From: CAWIHK01 sp963835935
GTDB lineage: Bacteria > Bacteroidota > Ignavibacteria > UBA10030 > CAVZMI01
Assembly: GCA_963835935.1 (NCBI GenBank)
Contig: CAWIHK010000002.1
Span: 310,001-374,000, forward strand
Length of the DNA: 64,000 nucleotides
Direction: 5' to 3'
A model generated the notes under the pieces. The model made no database searches and was not told where the DNA came from. It saw only the letters and a list, made by a program, of their open reading frames with translations. Shown piece by piece: positions 62,505-64,000 of this stretch. Position 1 is the stretch's first letter; each line of letters begins with the position of its first letter. Position numbers and translations under genes: made by a program.

Positions 62505-63515
62505 TTATTTTCTTACTAATCCGTCAAAATATTCATTTAGTTTCCCGGAAAAATCTGTTTGAATTTTTTGCGTCATCGTTCGTTTAGCGCGTGCACGGGC
62601 TTCACTGGCTGACAGGTGACCTTCACGTCCCTTCTCGCTGAATGAAGCAAGCGTCGTCTTTTCCATATCAACAACAGAGAGAGCATAACTCCAGCGTACA
62701 AATTTTTCTTCACGATGAAGATCGATATCTTCAAACTCTACCGATCCTGTTATTGTCAATAATCCGTCCTTCTTAATAATAAATCCCTGGTCGGTCAGCA
62801 TGCCCTTCACTGCATTGGAAATCGTTCCCTCGCCATCACCTTGTATGTTCAATGCGAATGGAATACCCTTTCGAGCCGAAAGCAACATCTTTTGAACCTT
62901 CACATCATCGTACTTTGATTTTGATTGATAAGTCATTCCGGGTATTATAATAGTGAGTTGATTCTTTAAAGGTTCATTGATTTTATCAAAAACATAAGCG
63001 GCATTCATATAAGCATATTTCAAGATGGGATCATTAGCTTTTATCGATTGATTTATGCACGAATCCATCAGCGCTTCATTCTCTTCAATCTTCTTTTGAT
63101 AGATATCTGCAGTCGGTTGACGTTCGAGAACGGCCAGTATGTAAGTTCTTCCGGTATTATCCGTAAAACTTTCCGCATACTGTACGTTATATAATGTCTG
63201 ATCGCTCGAAACAGAAATATTTTTTGTGGTCTCGTTCTGGTGTTCGAGAGTCGAATGTGCCGGTGAAGTAAATAATTCCTTGTACCTGTCGGTGACGGTT
63301 TGTTCCGCTTTTATTGTCGATTGAAATATCGTAGCAAGATTTGCCGCGGCATCATTTTCCGCACTTTTGCGTGTGTCGCCTACACCGATTGCTGTTAGAT
63401 ATCGATCCGCAGGGTATATACTCTGTGGTGCATCGACCCATGCCGGCTTCTGCTGTGAGAAAGCAGACGCCGCAATAAAACAACCGATTAGAATGTATTT
63501 CATAGCCATCATCAC
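62505..63515 (-). CDS. LPP20-like exported protein, longer form
   Basis: 336 residues. Signal peptide (ASAFSQ), LPP20-like part (PAWVDAPQSIYPADRYLTA, ENDAAANLATIFQSTIKAEQ), a helical middle (TADIYQKKIEENEALMDSC) and a C-terminal half with strands like SYALSVVDMEKTTLASFSEK and ARAKRTMTQKIQTDF. The longest frame begins at GTG 63515, overlapping the COG3014 stop (GTGA); ATGs at 63512, 63509 and 63503 are alternatives, with CTAAGG upstream. The gene is translationally coupled to the COG3014 gene. Function is unknown. Confidence 0.72.
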   Translation of the reverse strand: MMMAMKYILIGCFIAASAFSQQKPAWVDAPQSIYPADRYLTAIGVGDTRKSAENDAAANLATIFQSTIKAEQTVTDRYKELFTSPAHSTLEHQNETTKNISVSSDQTLYNVQYAESFTDNTGRTYILAVLERQPTADIYQKKIEENEALMDSCINQSIKANDPILKYAYMNAAYVFDKINEPLKNQLTIIIPGMTYQSKSKYDDVKVQKMLLSARKGIPFALNIQGDGEGTISNAVKGMLTDQGFIIKKDGLLTITGSVEFEDIDLHREEKFVRWSYALSVVDMEKTTLASFSEKGREGHLSASEARARAKRTMTQKIQTDFSGKLNEYFDGLVRK

Positions 63516-64000
63516 CTTAGATAAAAAGATTGAACAAGATTCAATCCTGTTTGAGCAACATTAATATCTTTTTCGTCGATATATAATAGTAACCCGTTTG
63601 CATCATAATATTTGAGAGTGATGTGATGATTTCCCGGATTCACTTCTGCTTCTCCGATCAACACTTTTGCCGGGAAATATCTAGATAAACGAAGATCCGC
63701 TTGTTCCGAAACATCAACAGCAGCACTTGTGGCGGCTCGTGTCAATTCACCCATCCAACCACCTCCTGTTTTTTTATCCAACTCGACATTTGCCTTCTCA
63801 TTCGCAATTCCTTTGACGATGGTGCGGATGATCGTTTTAATATATACGATTTTTTCTTTCATTTTGTACGTGTCTTCTGTCACATTTTCAAGACTTTCTA
63901 ATGTTTGGAGATCGACTGCCGGGCCATGGTCAATCTCTACTGATATCCGTGCAACTTTGCTTCCAAATTTTTCCATGTAAGGAAGCGCAAATTTGAAATG
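63512..64000 (-). CDS. COG3014-family protein, C-terminal part (runs off the right edge)
   Basis: The frame is open from the window edge at 64000 (beginning HFKFALPYM), so the start and N-terminus lie outside. The visible 162 residues match my memory of the COG3014 C-terminus: LPYMEKFGSKVARISVEID, DLQTLESLENVTEDTYKMK, RTIVKGIANEKANV, SEQADLRLSRYFPAKVLIGE and HHITLKYYDANGL. In proteobacteria COG3014 precedes LPP20/LpoB-like genes, as here. It is exported or envelope-associated by analogy; function is unknown. Confidence 0.7.
   Translation of the reverse strand, partial: HFKFALPYMEKFGSKVARISVEIDHGPAVDLQTLESLENVTEDTYKMKEKIVYIKTIIRTIVKGIANEKANVELDKKTGGGWMGELTRAATSAAVDVSEQADLRLSRYFPAKVLIGEAEVNPGNHHITLKYYDANGLLLYIDEKDINVAQTGLNLVQSFYLR

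Overview
The window is about 64 kb of low-to-moderate GC DNA from a Gram-negative bacterium of the FCB superphylum, most likely Ignavibacteriota or a close relative. Several large secreted proteins end in type IX secretion (T9SS) type A sorting domains (PNPFNP motif, final SGxYxYR-like strand). There are also PorV/PorQ-family barrels, TonB-dependent receptors with a carboxypeptidase-regulatory N-terminal domain, and many lipoproteins. No SusD gene is recognisable. All genes except the aldolase at the left edge lie on the minus strand, so transcription runs from high to low coordinates.

Left edge to 8.5 kb: hairpin repeats, a class II fructose-bisphosphate aldolase with a terminator, and a tRNA-Asn(GTT) with a partly duplicated flank. 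Then comes a three-gene operon (DUF6057-like membrane/TPR protein, PD40 propeller lipoprotein with one heme motif, RidA/chorismatase-like protein) and a class 1 isoprenoid-synthase-fold protein.

8.6 to 27 kb is a glycan-utilisation locus. In transcription order it holds a TonB-dependent receptor, a surface protein with a fibronectin III domain and a T9SS-like tail, a PorV/PorQ barrel, an IPT/TIG lipoprotein, a terminator hairpin, then GH31 (alpha-xylosidase-like, with PA14), GH2 (beta-galactosidase-like) and GH51-like (arabinofuranosidase) enzymes, and a LacI regulator broken by one in-frame TGA. The enzyme set fits removal of xyloglucan-type side chains. A group II intron of about 2 kb sits inside the stop codon of the GH51-like gene. 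The exon-intron pairing, both boundaries and restoration of a TAA stop after splicing can be read from the sequence.

27 to 38 kb: an LPP20/DUF4384 protein, a small beta-sandwich/membrane-anchor protein, a T9SS cargo, a caspase-family peptidase with a relic of a second copy, a CHASE2 adenylate cyclase and a DUF4384 protein. 38 to 46.4 kb is a second full copy of the four-gene TonB receptor/FnIII/PorV/TIG cassette, without enzymes. It shares its upstream leader, a candidate operator and its terminator with the first copy. 47 to 51.9 kb is a tightly overlapping AmmeMemoRadiSam operon (AmrB-AmrA fusion, membrane spermidine-synthase-like protein, AmrS), whose N-termini suggest it may act outside the cytoplasm. 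52 to 59.4 kb is a second caspase/beta-sandwich/T9SS-cargo module, including a 1801-residue protein. 60 to 64 kb is a small Cys-rich gene and a COG3014/LPP20-type envelope lipoprotein operon that runs off the right edge.
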